Translations under genes and position numbers: made by a program
In this document: in pieces, positions 48,870 through 57,914 of the stretch
Numbering within the stretch: position 1 is the first letter of the stretch
Layout: each line of letters begins with the position of its first letter
Notes under the pieces: generated by a model
Seen by the model: the letters and a program-made list of their open reading frames with translations, nothing else
Database searches by the model: none
What the model was told of the DNA's origin: nothing
Assembly: GCF_000147335.1 (NCBI RefSeq)
Contig: NC_014534.1
Coordinates: 280,773 to 344,772 of the forward strand
Length of the DNA stretch: 64,000 nucleotides
Direction: 5' to 3'
Origin: Gloeothece verrucosa PCC 7822
GTDB lineage: Bacteria > Cyanobacteriota > Cyanobacteriia > Cyanobacteriales > Microcystaceae

Positions 48870-50163
48870 CTGTATTATTACTTGGGGGATTAAAGACTTG
48901 TTTGAGATCGTCTAGAACACCCCCTGATAAAGCTGTTGAACCAGAGAGGGCAAAGGTGTAAGCAATATCTGTGGAATATATAGACTTAAGCTCGCTTAAG
49001 ATTAGATCGCCCTGCCGACTCCGAAAAGGAGGGCTATCCAACGGCAAGCTACATAAAACTAAGCAGATAATTGTCTTAAAATACTCCCCTACATTTTCTG
49101 CGTCTAGGGTGATCAAGAAACCCCCCAATATTATTGCTCCGAAAACCATAAAAATTGGAACAAGATAACAAATTCTGGCTTGTTTACCTTTCATGAGTAA
49201 TCCATATTTTTGGAGGCGATCGCGCAAAAATATTGTTTTTGGAGTTACCGCTTGACGAAGAGCGAGTAAGTTTCGCGTTAATACCACCTGAGATAGAACT
49301 TGTTGTTCCAAGCAGTAGCTTGTGTTGGGTAACTTTTTCAAAATGGAAAAAGAGCGAGTAGTGAGCTTAGGCTTGAGGTATTGCTGCTGCACTAAGTTAG
49401 TAATAGCTAAATCCACAGCGCGTTGGGGGCCGCCTGCTAAATAAGCTATTTCGTAATGATCTAGCTGAGGTTTAATCGATTCAGTCTGTGAGGTTCGCAA
49501 AAACCATCTTAAAAAATAAGCACCGATCAATGCTATCGCACACAAAATTAAATAAGTTTTAAACCTAGCGTCAAACCCCAAAAACCGAGCTGGCATTGCC
49601 GGAGAACATCCAACTAAGACAAGTAATAGCAGAAACATTCCCACATTTCGCGTCATTTGTGATATTTTTATTTGAGGCAGTTGTTTGGGAACAATCCAGA
49701 ATTCTGTTAGATTAATGCGTTGTTGATGCAAATCTGACCCAAATCGACGAGATGGAGGTGGCCAAATATCTTCAGGAGGTTTACCAAAAAAGCGATGATA
49801 GCTCTCAAGGGTCATCCGATAATAGTGATGAAACTTTTCTCGCTCTTGTTGACCCCCTTGAGTAGGGAGATGGTGCAAAGGGTACTGCAAAACCTGGAGA
49901 CAAAAGTCATTCCAATAAGAATAGGTATAAAAAATATGCAAGTGCCATACCTGATCGACTTGATCTGAAGGACAAACGGGATGTCCTGCCACTACTGCCA
50001 GAAAAGTAAATTTCTTATATTCATCGATAGCTCGTTTAGTGTAACCTATTTGCCATCTATTTGACCGAGCCAGATGTTGACTAAATGAGAGAGCCTGTGT
50101 GTCATCATCCAAGGTAAAGGCTTGTATTCGTTGATAGAGTTCTAACTGTGATTCGTTCATCAT
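48844..50163 (-). CDS. TIGR04222-type membrane protein
   Basis: 439 residues, ATG at 50161-50163. The N-terminal 150 residues carry H-P-V-C-P-S-D-Q-V-D-Q-V-W-H-L-H, a conserved histidine-rich segment. Hydrophobic segments lie at about residues 172-185, 202-218 and 330-350. The last part, A-L-S-G-S-T-A-L-S-G, runs into a cysteine tail, G-G-C-G-C-G-C, typical of these cyanobacterial proteins. Function is not established. It probably lies in the cytoplasmic membrane. Upstream promoter must be in 50164-50460. Confidence 0.7.
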   Translation of the reverse strand: MMNESQLELYQRIQAFTLDDDTQALSFSQHLARSNRWQIGYTKRAIDEYKKFTFLAVVAGHPVCPSDQVDQVWHLHIFYTYSYWNDFCLQVLQYPLHHLPTQGGQQEREKFHHYYRMTLESYHRFFGKPPEDIWPPPSRRFGSDLHQQRINLTEFWIVPKQLPQIKISQMTRNVGMFLLLLVLVGCSPAMPARFLGFDARFKTYLILCAIALIGAYFLRWFLRTSQTESIKPQLDHYEIAYLAGGPQRAVDLAITNLVQQQYLKPKLTTRSFSILKKLPNTSYCLEQQVLSQVVLTRNLLALRQAVTPKTIFLRDRLQKYGLLMKGKQARICYLVPIFMVFGAIILGGFLITLDAENVGEYFKTIICLVLCSLPLDSPPFRSRQGDLILSELKSIYSTDIAYTFALSGSTALSGGVLDDLKQVFNPPSNNTDGGCGCGC

Positions 50164-50460
50164 TGGTTAAAAGCAGCTATTGGGGACTGAATACTAAATA
50201 ACGGGTAGGCAATATTTCAAAATATCGCCATCGCCTATCGTCTTATTCAATGATCATCGAACATTTCTAGATATCAGTAAATATTGGGCAAATGTAGTTA
50301 AGTGTAATCTCCCCCTGCTGAAATCAAAAGAGGGGTGTTAAAGTGTAACTGGGTGTAATGATTATTCCCTTGACATCGGCATCTACTTTGTTTTATTTAA
50401 GAGTAGCAGCAGTTAAGTAAATTTTCTTAACTCCCCCTAGTTTAATTTCAAACCGGTTTT
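50164..50460. other. Intergenic region between divergent genes
   Basis: 297 bp with no gene. A TTAAG-type direct repeat occurs at about 50297 and 50410, near GTGTAA motifs (50301, 50340, 50352). It must hold promoters of the membrane protein and the 50461 gene. Confidence 0.4.
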
Positions 50461-51363
50461 ATGAATTGGAGAAACTTTTTGGAAGTGCTATGTAAACGAA
50501 GAGAATATGAACTGACCCCTCGGGAAACCGAGGTAGTGATGTGCTTAGAAGAAAGTCAATGCCCAACGAAAAATGAGCTATTACAAACCTACATCACGTT
50601 ATATTCAAATATTGAAGAAGAAGCTTTTACTCAAAGGCTAAAAAATATCTATAAAAAATTTCAGATTACCGGCAACGGGCATAAACTGCCGCAACTTCAT
50701 AAATATCTTACTGAAAAATATCTTCAATATCAGAATAAAGAGCTTTTTTTTTCAGAAATCGGTCTGAGTTATATTTATCCCAGTTTTCCTAAAGAGCAAT
50801 TTGGACAAGCTATTTATGAGGTTATTAATTCCGATGAGCAAGAGCCGAAAAAAGTGGATATACTTCAAACCTTTGCGCCAAATCTAAATGACTACTTTGA
50901 ACATTTTATTCAATGCCTTCAAAATGATGTCCAGATCCGAATATTGCTGGCCTGGCCTTATTCCGAAGCCGCTAAACTGAGAGAAGATGTTTTAAGGAAG
51001 TATGCTGATACCAGTCTTGCTGATGAAATCGATATTCGGGATTGTGTGATTGCGAATTTAGAAACTTTAGAACAAATTATAAAAGTTATAGATAACCCTA
51101 AACTTCTCGAAATCAAACTTTATGATACCCTTCCATCTTTAGCCATTTATAGAGCGGGAAATTATCTCCTAGCAGGAGTTTTTTTTCATGGCGCTCTTGC
51201 GGTTAAGACATTCCAATTAGAACTTAATCTTAAGGCTTCTAATAAAATGATAGTTCAGACCTTACAAAAGGATTTTGAATTAATGTGGCAAGTGTCACGC
51301 CGATTTTATCCAGAACATCAGACAAATTGGAGAAACGATCTCAAAATTTTATTTACGAGTTAA
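50461..51363 (+). CDS. Effector-associated-domain protein with DUF5919-like C-terminus
   Basis: 300 residues, ATG at 50461. Residues 3-85 (F-L-E-V-L-C-K-R-R-E-Y-E-L-T-P-R-E-T-E-V, F-T-Q-R-L-K-N-I-Y-K-K-F) resemble the helical N-terminal module attached to vWA-MoxR-associated and other conflict-system proteins in cyanobacteria. The C-terminal 180 residues (V-Q-I-R-I-L-L-A-W-P-Y-S-E-A-A-K-L-R-E, and a Y-R-A-G-N-Y-L-L-A-G-V-F-F-H-G-A-L-A-V segment) look like a phospholipase-D-fold sensing or effector domain without clear HKD motifs. Likely a signalling adapter. Seven bases separate it from the next gene. Confidence 0.5.
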   Translation: MNWRNFLEVLCKRREYELTPRETEVVMCLEESQCPTKNELLQTYITLYSNIEEEAFTQRLKNIYKKFQITGNGHKLPQLHKYLTEKYLQYQNKELFFSEIGLSYIYPSFPKEQFGQAIYEVINSDEQEPKKVDILQTFAPNLNDYFEHFIQCLQNDVQIRILLAWPYSEAAKLREDVLRKYADTSLADEIDIRDCVIANLETLEQIIKVIDNPKLLEIKLYDTLPSLAIYRAGNYLLAGVFFHGALAVKTFQLELNLKASNKMIVQTLQKDFELMWQVSRRFYPEHQTNWRNDLKILFTS

Positions 51364-51368
51364 ATATT

Positions 51369-52112
51369 ATGATTGAAAAAATTAACAGATTGGAAATCTC
51401 ATTGATTGAGAAATTTAGAGCGCATCCTCTTTTTGTCCATCTTGATACACTCTCGTGGAATGAGTTTTTGGAAGTTTTAATCCAACGCCGTTTCTTATCC
51501 CTTTCGATTGTTAATATTTATGAATTTGTCATTGATGCCCTTAGAGATGAAGAGATAAAACGAACTGTTAGAGGGATTCTTAATGAGGAGTACCCTCGAA
51601 ATACGAAAGGTGTTCCACTTCCTTCTCATCGAGAGTTACTCTTTCAGGATCTGCTAAATCTTGGGGCGAGTTATAAAATGATTTTAAGTTCGCCTGAAAC
51701 TCCTGTAACTAAAAGAGTTAGAGAAGACAGCTATAACTTAATGAGCAATTGTCTTAATGAAAAATATTTTCAAGCCGGGCTGGTGGTATTTCTTCGGTTT
51801 TGGGCAGAGGTACTTGTTGCTGTTGAGTATTCATGTCTATGGCCCCGAATTTCTCAACGCTTATCAACGGGAAAAGCCGATAATAAAGTCAGATCGGAAT
51901 TTTATTATTTTCACATGATCCATGATGCCAGAAACTCGGATTTGGGAAAAGAAAGTTTTTTGGGAGGATTGACTCATTCTCAAGAGTTGGCGATTCATTT
52001 ATTTAGATTAATTCCGTCTGAGGAGGCGCTGCTTTACTGTATCAGCATTGAGGAGAGGGTGTCCGAGCTTAAGTATCAATTTTACGATCAATTTATCCCT
52101 TGTTTAAAATAA
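51369..52112 (+). CDS. Haem-oxygenase-fold diiron-type protein (DUF3865-like)
   Basis: 247 residues from the ATG at 51369; an upstream frame overlaps the previous gene and is rejected. All-helical; E-F-L-E-V-L-I-Q-R-R-F-L-S-L, a H-R-E-L-L-F-Q-D-L-L motif, L-R-F-W-A-E-V-L-V-A-V-E-Y and F-Y-Y-F-H-M-I-H-D-A-R-N-S provide the E/H ligands expected of haem-oxygenase-like diiron oxidases. Relatives in cyanobacteria have unknown substrates. Coupled to the signalling gene five bases upstream. Confidence 0.6.
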   Translation: MIEKINRLEISLIEKFRAHPLFVHLDTLSWNEFLEVLIQRRFLSLSIVNIYEFVIDALRDEEIKRTVRGILNEEYPRNTKGVPLPSHRELLFQDLLNLGASYKMILSSPETPVTKRVREDSYNLMSNCLNEKYFQAGLVVFLRFWAEVLVAVEYSCLWPRISQRLSTGKADNKVRSEFYYFHMIHDARNSDLGKESFLGGLTHSQELAIHLFRLIPSEEALLYCISIEERVSELKYQFYDQFIPCLK

Positions 52113-52289
52113 ATTAAATCAATCTTTAAAAACTTAAATTTACAGTGATCGCTGGCCACATCGGTTCAACCTGCTCCGTGATGGCAGCAGAATTGGGTTT
52201 TTTTTACTGAATTCTAGGCTGTTGAAAATGTGAAGAAATCCAGAAAAATTTTGTACACAACTTTTATGTTAAAAGCGGGAGAAGAATGG

Positions 52290-52760
52290 TTAAGACGATT
52301 TGACAGAAGAATTCTGCATTCTTTTCATTTCTCTCTCAAATTGCTCGAATCTTACCATTAACTCGGTTAACTGCTGCTGTAGCTGAACCAGTAACATCCT
52401 ATCGGAAGTAGTTAGTGGACTATTGACGGCTGAACTTCCCCTGCTCCTCCGTCTCGGTTGAGGCTGCCCTTGAGCCATCAACCGAAGAAGTTGCCTCTGT
52501 AGGGCTTGAATGCGGTTGCGACGCTTGATAGCAGCCACCATCTTTTTATAGGCTTTGCTATCTTCGGCTCCAAGGTATTTAAGCATCTTCTTCTTTAATT
52601 TACCCTCCTCGTCCCGTCTATGGGTCATCAGACGGTAGTATCTGTAGGATTTACCGCTTTTTTTTGTTACTACATAGCTGGAGATCCAGGTATTGGGAGG
52701 AGCAACAACGCCTGAGCGTTCAATTGAGTCTATCTGTTGTTGTAGGATCTGGGGGTTCAT
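52290..52760 (-). CDS. Intact member of a dispersed plasmid gene family
   Basis: 156 residues, ATG at 52758-52760. N-terminal S-S-Y-V-V-T-K-K-S-G-K-S-Y-R-Y-Y-R-L-M-T, G-K-L-K-K-K-M-L-K-Y-L-G, then a basic R-R-N-R-I-Q-A-L-Q-R-Q-L segment, a proline/arginine stretch and a coiled coil (L-V-Q-L-Q-Q-Q-L-T-E-L-M-V-R-F-E). It could be a small DNA-binding protein. Three decayed copies lie at 30182-30661, 37035-37350 and 45778-45968. No recognised family name. The intact reading frame contrasts with the copies and suggests this is the working one. Confidence 0.7.
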   Translation of the reverse strand: MNPQILQQQIDSIERSGVVAPPNTWISSYVVTKKSGKSYRYYRLMTHRRDEEGKLKKKMLKYLGAEDSKAYKKMVAAIKRRNRIQALQRQLLRLMAQGQPQPRRRSRGSSAVNSPLTTSDRMLLVQLQQQLTELMVRFEQFEREMKRMQNSSVKSS

Positions 52761-52960
52761 GGATAGTTGTTAGTGGTTGTATAGCTCCATAATACAACCA
52801 CCAACGAGAGGGAGTCAAGGGGCTTTCCCGTCAGTGTCGAGGGAGCGTTCGTCATTTCCTCTTAACCACCTCCCGTTTAAGGTAAATAACGTAAATGAGT
52901 TAATTGAGTTAAAATGGAACAGAGAGTCAAGACAACCTTAAAATAGAGAGGAAAGAAAAA

Positions 52961-53149
52961 ATGACAGTAAGTGGCGCAACGGTGGCAAGACCAAAGGTGA
53001 CGGTGTATTTCAATCCCGATGTGTATGAGTGGCTCAACGCTAAAGCCGAGCGAGAAATTCGCTCTATAGCTAACTGTGTGGAGTATCTGGTTACGAAAGC
53101 CAAAGAACAAGAAGAAGCTTCACAAAAAAGCTCAGAAGAAGAAACCTAA
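52961..53149 (+). CDS. Ribbon-helix-helix regulator (CopG-like)
   Basis: 62 residues, ATG at 52961. R-P-K-V-T-V-Y-F-N-P-D-V-Y-E-W-L-N-A-K-A-E is the ribbon strand and first helix, S-I-A-N-C-V-E-Y-L-V-T-K-A the second helix. A glutamate-rich tail follows. Such proteins control plasmid copy number or toxin-antitoxin operons; it stands upstream of the replication gene, which fits copy control. Confidence 0.75.
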   Translation: MTVSGATVARPKVTVYFNPDVYEWLNAKAEREIRSIANCVEYLVTKAKEQEEASQKSSEEET

Positions 53150-53454
53150 GCTTCATACAAAAAATTGAGAATTCCTAGGCAAGGACTTAAGCTCAGTTAT
53201 CCCAAAACGGTAACGGGTGGCGAATTAAGTTTCAATTTACACAGACGAGCTTGGAATGCAGAGATGAACGTAGTATGCTAGTAAATATTTTCTGTTTACT
53301 GTTATGTCAACTGAGAGACTACAAGAAAATCCTCTAAAACGACCGAATCGCCGTCTATTAAGCCTAGGAAACTTTATGACGACGATTCTACCTAGAGATT
53401 TTCATTTGTTTCTCCGTTCGGCATCGAAGGAGGGAACTATGAACCAGAGTTAAG

Positions 53455-54392
53455 AAAACTTAGAGTCGATGAGGAAGTCACCAACCTTCACCTCTCCTTC
53501 AGAACCGCACGTGAGAGTTTCCCGCTCATACGGCTCCTAGTCCGTGTCCTTTACGCCTTTCGAGCTTCAGCAGTTCTATCGAGTTGCCTCTTGGAACCTT
53601 AGTCTGTGTAACGCCTTTCGTTCCCTATATCCCACTCTTGGAAGTGTCTTAGGTTTCTTCACTGAGTATTAGGCTTATTAGGATTACTAGGTCGTGACTT
53701 ACACGGAACTTATCCTACGTAAGCATATCTGTCGGGTTATGATTTTCCCTTATCTTTCGATTGACAGCATTGGCTTTTTAGGATATCGTACAGTTCACGC
53801 TCATACGGCTGGTTAACCTTGTCTCAGTGACATTAGGTTTTGGTAAAACTCTATGTCAGTAAAGACAGAAAACGTAAACGTTTTTCCGTTGATCATAATC
53901 CTTTCTGGCTACTTTTAGGCTCTAACATTACGCCGGGACTTTTAGACTCCACGACACATTAACGAGTTACTTTAATGCAGTCCAGTCTCATTGTTTGTAA
54001 ACTGCTGAGTGTACCCGATATCGGTGACTCAGTTACTCCCGTATATACCAGGTAGACCATCACCGCTCTGAGGGATTCTACTGTGAATGTAGAATTTACC
54101 AGTTACTTTCTCTCGCAGCGCCATAACGACGTGATTGAGTTAATTACTGTACGTTAACCTTGAGTAGCTTCGCTAGGAAGGATAAGCTAGTAACTTCGTT
54201 TTACTCCCATTTAACCCATGCACCGCAAGATAAGGTTAACCAATAGCCTTAAAATGTGGGTTACGCATTCACTCCTGTGGTTCGGAGGAGAGGAATTAAA
54301 CCTCTAAGATTATGACCTTGTTCTGTATACGAATGATACAGCCCCATAATCCCCTTTCTTTATAGAGAAAGTTTCTATGGAACGGCTCGCAC
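53455..54392 (-). mobile_element. ORF-less group II intron (or its core)
   Basis: Minus strand: 5' end GTGCGAGCCGTTCC at 54392, and a domain V hairpin at 53502-53536 beginning GAGCCGTATGAGC and ending ACGTGCGGTTC, with the GAAA-type loop. Domain VI-like sequence follows to about 53455. No reverse transcriptase is encoded in the 940 bp, so it would depend on a maturase elsewhere. A second CCGTATGAGC segment at about 53785-53815 hints at a nested or rearranged copy. The region between 53150 and 54820 otherwise lacks genes. Confidence 0.65.
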
Positions 54393-54820
54393 TAACTCAT
54401 TGGCTCGATTATACTAAACTATTTCGTCAAAGAGCAATAGTTATAGAGAGTCTTTTTGTGAAAATTGGCGGCTCATCGCTGAACAATTAGCAAAAACGCC
54501 ACCTCTAACAGGGCTAAGAGCGATAGAAATAATTAGATAGTCTGAGCTAAATGAAGAGATACGAAAAAGTAACCGTTTATCAGTCAATAACGGTGAAAGG
54601 TCTTCTATTACCAGTGATTAATTAGAAAACTGGAGAATTCCCGGTCAGTAAGTTACGTCAAAACCTGTCTGATGAGGCTTTGTTAAATCCTTAACCAGAC
54701 TCAGAAACTCAATCCAGAGTTTTACATTACATATATTTAGATCATAAGGCAGGTCTAAACTTAGTGGCTCCCATCGATCGGGAATCTCCTCGAATAGCAA
54801 ACCCATGAGGAGAAGAAAAA

Positions 54821-57800
54821 ATGGTATTGACACAAGCGAACTGGGCAGAAGTAACGCCCGATAGTCCCTGTCCGTTATGCGGCAAGCCCGACTGGTGTTC
54901 GGCATCGGACAACTCTGAAGCGGTAGTATGTCGCCGAACAGACCCGATTGTTGCTCCCCGTTCATGGAAACACATCAAGGAATCATCAGATGGTTATCCG
55001 ATTTACGCTTTACGGGGAAGTCAAGGGGAAATAAAGTCAAAGGGGCGGCTTAAAAAAATCTCTAAACCCATTGCTTGCCCCATCCCAGAGGGAGAAATTG
55101 AATTAGCTACGTTACCTAACGAGTTAACACACCCAGAAAAGGAAAAGGTTACAAAGTCATGGGGCTATGACATTGTAATCAAGTACCCCTATTCTCCAAC
55201 CCAGTATGTAAAACGCACTGAACATTATGATGAGAGTGGCAATCGTATCAAAATCAAGAAGAAGACTAAGATAACTCTGCCGTATCATCAGAATGCAGAG
55301 GGTCAGTGGATTAATGCCAAAGGACAGCAGGGATGGCCGGCTTATAGAATAGAGGAAGCGATCACTTATAGCACTAACAAATGGGTTTTGGGGGTAGAGG
55401 GCGAGACTTGCGTAGAAGCTGCCCGAAGTCTGATGCTAGTCTCCAACACAATGCAGGGCGGCTGTTGGGGCGAAGTGGATCTAGGCACATGGCTAACCCA
55501 ATTAAAAAACAATGGAGTCACCGGCTTAGTTTACTGGCCTGACAATGACGACGACGGACAGCGCAAGGCGCAAAAACTTTTAGCCGCATCGGGTAAAGTA
55601 AAATTTCCCGTACTCATCTTAAAACCCCTTGAAATATGGGCGGATATCCCCGAAACTGGAGACATAGCCGATTGGGTAAAGTGGGGGTTAACTCAGGGAA
55701 TGACAGGAGACGAATTTATCAAGCGATTAGAACTAGCCATACATGAAGCTGTTTTATCGCGGCATGAGTCACCGCCAGTAGAAGAAAATACCCCTACTCA
55801 ACAAACAGCACTGCCCAAACAAAACCGAATTGCCTCCGTAATAGCCGAACGCTACCTCAATAAGTTTCGATATAACAACGAAGCAAATACGTGGATGGAG
55901 TACCAAGACGAAGCAATTAAGGGCGGAGCATGGATAGCTGTCAGTAATTTACATATTCAGACGCAAATTTATCATATTCTACAGGCACGTAACTATGAGT
56001 TTAACTCTTCTTACCTCAATAGTATTGAGGAATTACTTAGGAAAGCACTCTACATCAAGGAATGGCCAAAAACGCCCAATCTACTACCATTCTCTGACTG
56101 TGTTTTAGACCTTTATACAGGAAAAACGATTGAGCATAGCCCGAATAATTATTTAACCTGGGTTCTACCTCGTCCCTACAACGTACCCCTCCAATCATGG
56201 ACCGAGATCGACAACTGGTTAACCGAAGCTACCAGGAGCAACGCCGCTCATAAACAGATATTACTCTGTTACGCGGCGGCAGTGTTAAGGAGACGTGCAG
56301 ATCTCCAGAAGTTTTTACATCTAATTGGCACCGGTGGAAGTGGCAAAAGCACTTTCATGAACTTGTTAGTGGCACTCGTTGGGCAACAAAATACTATTTC
56401 ACTCGATTTCACCAGCCTAAATGAGAAAGATGCCGTAGCCGAAGCATTTGGGAAAGTTTTAGCCATTTTTCCTGACCAAGATAGTGCTGGCAAGAATATC
56501 TCCAACTTTAAGAAAATAACTGGGCAAGACTTATTAAGGGGGAGGCGGCTATATAAAGACGGCTTCAACTTCCGTTTTGAAGGGATGTGCGCTGTGTCGA
56601 GCAATAATCCCATATTTCATAGCGGCAGTGGGCGCTGGTTAACGAGACGAGTTTTAATGGTTCCTTTTGAGTTAGCCGTCCCTGATGGAAAAGTTCGTAA
56701 CTTAGAGAAGGAATTTGAACCAGAATTATCCGCTTTTACTCATTATCTGCTTTCTATCCCTGAAACCCAAATCGAAGCGACCTTAAAGGGCTTAAACAAA
56801 AAACAGGTCATTTCCAAGACCTTGTGGGAATCACAGATTAGATCTGATGGGCTGGCGAGTTGGCTCAATGATGAAATCGTCTTCGAAGTTACAGCCAGAA
56901 CCCAAATCGGTAGCAATGCCAGGGAATGGGATAATTTGGATTACGACCCAACCACCTCAACCTTATTTGGCTCATACTGTCATCATATCAAGCGCAGTGG
57001 TCGTCAGCCGCTAACCAAGGACAATTTTAGTGCTAATCTCATCGAATTGCTCAAAGGGACTCTCAAAAGGGACGTAGAGAAGGTTAAAACCAACCAGGGG
57101 CGCTTTATCACCGGAGTGCGGCTAAGAACTCTTCATGATTTTGAAATTCCCTGTCTAGATGAATTGCTCGAAAACTTCGAAAGTGACGACGGGGGTGACG
57201 ACGGGTGTGACGACGGGGGTGACGACGGGGGTGACGACCTTAAACCCTTACCTGCATTCTTAAGTGACGGCAGTGACGACAAGGCTATTAATTTGGAGGC
57301 AAAGGAAAATTTATTAGTTGAGACACCCGAAGATGACCCCCCTTTAACCGTATTTGATGACCCCCCAAGTGCGGCAGAAGAAATTCCTTCTTCTACTCCT
57401 CCATCGGCAGATAAAAATAATGACGATCATTTAGAGGGGGAGGTCGTCACCGCCACCACAAACCAGTCAGAGCAAGTAGTTGAGGTGGCCACAGGAGCCG
57501 TCACCCAGGTCGTCACGCCCTTCGTCACTGAGGCCCCTAGTTTCGATGAAATTATGCGGCAAATCAAATTCCATCGAGAAAGATTAAGGTGGAGCAAGGA
57601 TTTCTTCGCGCAAATTCTGGTTAATAAATATCAAAAATCACTTCACCAGTGCTTCAGTTGTGATGTCATATTGCTCGAGTGTCTATCTTGGCTCTTGGGT
57701 ATTGAGTTTCAACCTGGAGATCGCGTTATCCATAATGAAGACTGGAAGGGTACTATCCAAAGTATTTGTCCTGATGGCAAACAAGCTTTTGTTTATTTAG

Positions 57801-57859
57801 ATCTAATGGAGAGTGTACATCCGATTGATATAAGTAGTTTAAGTCGGCTTGTTGAATGA
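54821..57859 (+). CDS. Plasmid replication protein: primase-type Toprim plus D5-like SF3 helicase
   Basis: 1012 residues, ATG at 54821 with GAGGAG upstream. An N-terminal zinc finger (C-P-L-C-G ... C-S ... V-C-R-R-T-D) is followed by a Toprim-like domain near residues 185-295 (L-G-V-E-G-E-T-C-V-E-A-A, Y-W-P-D-N-D-D-D-G). The D5-like helicase follows near residue 505: G-T-G-G-S-G-K-S-T-F-M-N, F-P-D-Q-D-S-A and a late N-N-P-I-F-H-S-G-S-G-R-W-L-T-R-R. Residues about 788-810 repeat D-D-G-G in tandem. A C-terminal SH3-like segment (G-D-R-V-I-H-N-E-D-W-K-G-T-I) may bind DNA. This is the likely replication initiator of the replicon. Confidence 0.85.
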   Translation: MVLTQANWAEVTPDSPCPLCGKPDWCSASDNSEAVVCRRTDPIVAPRSWKHIKESSDGYPIYALRGSQGEIKSKGRLKKISKPIACPIPEGEIELATLPNELTHPEKEKVTKSWGYDIVIKYPYSPTQYVKRTEHYDESGNRIKIKKKTKITLPYHQNAEGQWINAKGQQGWPAYRIEEAITYSTNKWVLGVEGETCVEAARSLMLVSNTMQGGCWGEVDLGTWLTQLKNNGVTGLVYWPDNDDDGQRKAQKLLAASGKVKFPVLILKPLEIWADIPETGDIADWVKWGLTQGMTGDEFIKRLELAIHEAVLSRHESPPVEENTPTQQTALPKQNRIASVIAERYLNKFRYNNEANTWMEYQDEAIKGGAWIAVSNLHIQTQIYHILQARNYEFNSSYLNSIEELLRKALYIKEWPKTPNLLPFSDCVLDLYTGKTIEHSPNNYLTWVLPRPYNVPLQSWTEIDNWLTEATRSNAAHKQILLCYAAAVLRRRADLQKFLHLIGTGGSGKSTFMNLLVALVGQQNTISLDFTSLNEKDAVAEAFGKVLAIFPDQDSAGKNISNFKKITGQDLLRGRRLYKDGFNFRFEGMCAVSSNNPIFHSGSGRWLTRRVLMVPFELAVPDGKVRNLEKEFEPELSAFTHYLLSIPETQIEATLKGLNKKQVISKTLWESQIRSDGLASWLNDEIVFEVTARTQIGSNAREWDNLDYDPTTSTLFGSYCHHIKRSGRQPLTKDNFSANLIELLKGTLKRDVEKVKTNQGRFITGVRLRTLHDFEIPCLDELLENFESDDGGDDGCDDGGDDGGDDLKPLPAFLSDGSDDKAINLEAKENLLVETPEDDPPLTVFDDPPSAAEEIPSSTPPSADKNNDDHLEGEVVTATTNQSEQVVEVATGAVTQVVTPFVTEAPSFDEIMRQIKFHRERLRWSKDFFAQILVNKYQKSLHQCFSCDVILLECLSWLLGIEFQPGDRVIHNEDWKGTIQSICPDGKQAFVYLDLMESVHPIDISSLSRLVE
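57184..57240. repeat. 15-bp tandem repeat in the primase gene
   Basis: About four copies of a GACGACGGGGGTGAC unit that encode D-D-G-G-D-D-G. In-frame and length-variable, a likely slippage site. Confidence 0.7.
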
Positions 57860-57914
57860 GATAGATTCGCGCTCGCGTCATTTAATTTGAGATTCGACAG
57901 CAAATGCAGTTTTT

